From contig WGNL01000004.1 of NCBI GenBank assembly GCA_016124585.1, forward strand, positions 62,001 to 126,000: 64,000 nucleotides of DNA. Direction: 5' to 3'. Below the pieces are notes generated by a model, which made no database searches, was not told the origin of the DNA, and saw only the letters and a program-made list of their open reading frames with translations. This DNA comes from Bacteroidota bacterium. Its GTDB lineage: Bacteria > Bacteroidota > Bacteroidia > Chitinophagales > Saprospiraceae. The number at the start of each line of letters is the position of its first letter. The first letter of the stretch is position 1. A program made the position numbers and the translations under genes. This document shows positions 62,139 to 64,000 of the stretch, in pieces.

Positions 62139-62624
62139 ATGCTGAAGTTGAAAAAGATGCCAATCGAAATTGATCTACTTAGATTTCAAACAAACTTGAT
62201 GCTGCGCAAACAAGATGGACAGGTGTACATTCAAGATCCAATCCGAAAAAAATACTTGGTGCAGACGCCTGAAGAGATAGTTCGACAGCTTTTCCTGGCT
62301 TATTTGATGCAAGAAAAAAACTACCCCAAGAACAGAATGCGAACGGAAAAAATGTTGAAAGTCAACGAGTTAACCAAAAGATGTGACATCCTAGCCTACG
62401 ACTGGGAAATGCAACCGCATCTATTGGTTGAGTGCAAAGCCCCCAATGTTCCGCTCAATGAAGCCACTCTGTTACAGGTAGCAGCCTATAATTTGCCGCT
62501 TCAAGTAAAGTATCTCGTAATTACCAATGGCCTCAACAATTTTTGCTGTGAAATGGACTATGCAAACGCCAGTTGGCAGTTTTTAGACGCCATTCCCATT
62601 TTTCCAATTCAATCTTCTAAGTAG
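62139..62624 (+). CDS. HSDR_N-type nuclease-fold protein, stand-alone
   Basis: 161 aa from ATG 62139 (MLKLKKMPIEIDLLRFQT); MPIEID at 62157 is the alternative start. It shows the type I restriction R-subunit N-terminal domain pattern found alone in many Bacteroidota (family PF13588): PIRKKYLVQTPEEIVRQLFL, then the PD-(D/E)XK core with Asp in LTKRCDILAYD and Glu-x-Lys in LLVECKAPNVPLN, then LQVAAYNLPLQVKYLVITNG. No hsdM/hsdS genes or helicase domain are nearby, so it is not part of a visible restriction system. Nuclease activity is possible given the retained motif. Confidence 0.8.
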   Translation: MLKLKKMPIEIDLLRFQTNLMLRKQDGQVYIQDPIRKKYLVQTPEEIVRQLFLAYLMQEKNYPKNRMRTEKMLKVNELTKRCDILAYDWEMQPHLLVECKAPNVPLNEATLLQVAAYNLPLQVKYLVITNGLNNFCCEMDYANASWQFLDAIPIFPIQSSK

Positions 62625-62740
62625 AATTCCTACCTTTCGCCCTCAAAACCTAACCAAAAAGTCTCAGGTTGATTTTTATCATAAGTCATTTTAGTAGCAG
62701 GATTTACGACAGAATTTCTTTAAAATGACGTGATACTAAA

Positions 62741-63718
62741 ATGGCAGATGACAAATTTTATACTATGGGCAAAGAAAAAATCCTCGTAATCGGCGCCAAT
62801 GGCCAAATCGGTTCAGTGCTAACCGAGGCACTCAGGAAATCTTTTGGAGCCGATATGGTGATTGCCTCTGATATTCGGCAAGTTGAAGGCCATGATGGGC
62901 CCTTCGAGATATTGAATGTGCTCGACCGACAAGGCATAGCCGATATGGTTAAACGCCATGGTATCACGCAGATTTATCACCTTGCAGCTATTCTTTCCGC
63001 CAGAGGCGAACAAAATCCTCTTCAAACTTGGGACATCAACATGGGCGGATTGTTCAACGTCTTCGAGGTAGCTCGGGAATCAGGGGTTTCCAAAGTTTTT
63101 TTTCCAAGTTCCATTGCTGTGTTTGGCGCCGATATTCCACGGCAAATGACCCCACAGAATGCTGTGCTTAAACCTACCACGGTGTATGGGATGAGTAAAG
63201 CGGCGGGAGAGCTTTGGAGCCAATATTATTTTCAAAAATACGGTCTGGATATCCGCTCCTTGCGCTATCCGGGTGTTATTGGTTGGCAGAGTAACCCTGG
63301 TGGGGGTACAACAGATTATGCAGTGGACATATACCATTATGCCGTTCGGGGAGAGGATTATTCCTGTTTTCTGAGTGAAAATACGTTTCTTCCCATGATT
63401 TACATGGATGATGCCATCCGTGCAACACTTGAATTAATGGATGCCCCTTCGGAAAACATCAAGGAGCGAACCAGCTATAATTTGTCAGGAATGAGCTTTT
63501 CCCCTTCTGAAATTGCTGCATGTATCCAAACTGAAATGCCAGATTTCACGGTTAGCTATTCACCTGATTTTCGCCAAAAAATAGCAGATAGCTGGCCTTC
63601 CAGCATCGATGATTCTGCTGCTCGAAAAGACTGGGATTGGCAGCCCAAATTCGACTTAAAGGGCATGACCAAAGACATGCTTTTTCAACTTCAAAAAAAA
63701 TATTCTGCGGTTGTTTAG
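62741..63718 (+). CDS. NAD-dependent L-threonine 3-dehydrogenase (epimerase/SDR type)
   Basis: 325-aa extended SDR protein; the start could also be the ATG at 62765 (MGKEKILVIGANGQIG). The Rossmann motif is VIGANGQIGS, and the catalytic YxxxK is in TTVYGMSKAAGELW (Tyr about 149), with SSIAVFG before it. Specific features such as RYPGVIGWQSNPGGGTTDYA and PMIYMDDAIRATLELM match the SDR-type threonine dehydrogenases, not the zinc-dependent Tdh. It oxidises L-threonine to 2-amino-3-ketobutyrate. The next gene, kbl, cleaves that product to glycine and acetyl-CoA, which supports the call. Confidence 0.88.
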   Translation: MADDKFYTMGKEKILVIGANGQIGSVLTEALRKSFGADMVIASDIRQVEGHDGPFEILNVLDRQGIADMVKRHGITQIYHLAAILSARGEQNPLQTWDINMGGLFNVFEVARESGVSKVFFPSSIAVFGADIPRQMTPQNAVLKPTTVYGMSKAAGELWSQYYFQKYGLDIRSLRYPGVIGWQSNPGGGTTDYAVDIYHYAVRGEDYSCFLSENTFLPMIYMDDAIRATLELMDAPSENIKERTSYNLSGMSFSPSEIAACIQTEMPDFTVSYSPDFRQKIADSWPSSIDDSAARKDWDWQPKFDLKGMTKDMLFQLQKKYSAVV

Positions 63719-63762
63719 TGAGCAACTGCAATTCAACAATAAAGCAATTCAACTAAGTCAAT

Positions 63763-64000
63763 ATGTTCACAAACGTCCGCACATCCCTTCAATCTGAAAT
63801 TCAGGAAATCAAAGACAATGGCCTTTACAAAAAAGAGCGAGTAATTGTCACTCCGCAAGGTCCCGTTATTCGCACCGACCAAGGCCAGGAAGTGCTGAAC
63901 TTCTGTGCAAACAATTACCTCGGCTTGTCTTCCCATCCAAAGGTGATTGAGGCGGCTCATGAAGCCATTCGGACACATGGATATGGCCTCTCCTCCGTGC
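63763..64000 (+). CDS. kbl: Glycine C-acetyltransferase (2-amino-3-ketobutyrate CoA ligase), 3' partial
   Basis: Begins with ATG 63763 and is cut by the window end after 79 codons. The visible start (MFTNVRTSLQSEIQEIKDNG, then LNFCANNYLGLSSHPKVIEA and GYGLSSV) is the typical N-terminus of Kbl, a PLP enzyme of the alpha-oxoamine synthase family. It lies 44 bases after the threonine dehydrogenase gene, forming the threonine-to-glycine pathway. Confidence 0.93.
   Translation, partial: MFTNVRTSLQSEIQEIKDNGLYKKERVIVTPQGPVIRTDQGQEVLNFCANNYLGLSSHPKVIEAAHEAIRTHGYGLSSV

Overview
The window looks like chromosome from a Bacteroidota member, most likely class Saprospiria (inference). Reasons: several giant exported proteins end in type IX secretion system (T9SS) sorting domains, both type A and type B (CHU_C, 'gliding-motility-associated C-terminal'); there are SprB-like repeats, a PorP/SprF-family barrel and a DUF4249 lipoprotein; starts lack Shine-Dalgarno boxes; and many upstream regions carry TAnnTTTG / TAnnTTCG promoter-like boxes typical of the phylum. 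No rRNA, tRNA, CRISPR array, prophage or intact insertion sequence was seen.

Layout. 1-2.5 kb: 3' part of a molybdopterin oxidoreductase catalytic subunit. 2.5-4.1 kb: an accessory pocket with a 224-aa unknown protein, a 43-aa ORF, a decayed 21-bp/heptad repeat and two copies of a REP-like paired hairpin. 4.1-7.35 kb: a ROCO-type LRR-Roc-COR GTPase with 12 near-identical 66-bp LRR units and an apparent one-base frameshift near its start. 7.4-12.6 kb (minus): metG, two small membrane proteins, a HEAT-repeat protein and lnt, probably one transcription unit. 12.8-15.3 kb: GH127 glycosidase. 15.3-18.3 kb (minus): S8-fold protease with an Asp-to-Glu change in the triad. 18.7-25.1 kb: 2114-aa type B T9SS surface protein, then an outer-membrane barrel, an FtsE-like ATPase and two small membrane proteins. 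27.5-34.2 kb (minus): a probable three-gene unit of small exported protein, 1690-aa SprB-repeat surface protein and PorP/SprF barrel. 34.6-39.5 kb: M43 metalloprotease fused to SprB-like repeats. 39.6-42.5 kb (minus): leuS. 42.8-45.9 kb: 1034-aa HYR/dockerin-like surface protein without a sorting domain, then a 63-aa small ORF. 46.4-51.3 kb: DUF4249 lipoprotein, pdhB and a double AAA+ ATPase. 51.5-55.2 kb: APC permease, paaE, TetR regulator, lipoprotein. 55.3-57.2 kb (minus): TlpA-like thioredoxin protein. 57.6-62.1 kb: 1500-aa type B T9SS protein. 62.1 kb to end: lone HSDR_N-type protein, then threonine dehydrogenase (tdh) and the start of kbl, the two steps of threonine breakdown to glycine.

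How it works together. About a third of the window encodes secreted, repeat-rich surface proteins for the T9SS; the PorP/SprF gene beside the 1690-aa protein suggests a dedicated secretion or anchoring partner. Housekeeping genes (metG, leuS, lnt, pdhB, tdh-kbl) sit between them. Convergent genes are separated by strong bidirectional hairpin terminators. The least ordinary parts are the 2.5-7.4 kb pocket, the in-frame simple-repeat insertions in Lnt and MetG, the altered S8 triad, and the AAA+ protein with duplicated N-terminal beta domains.
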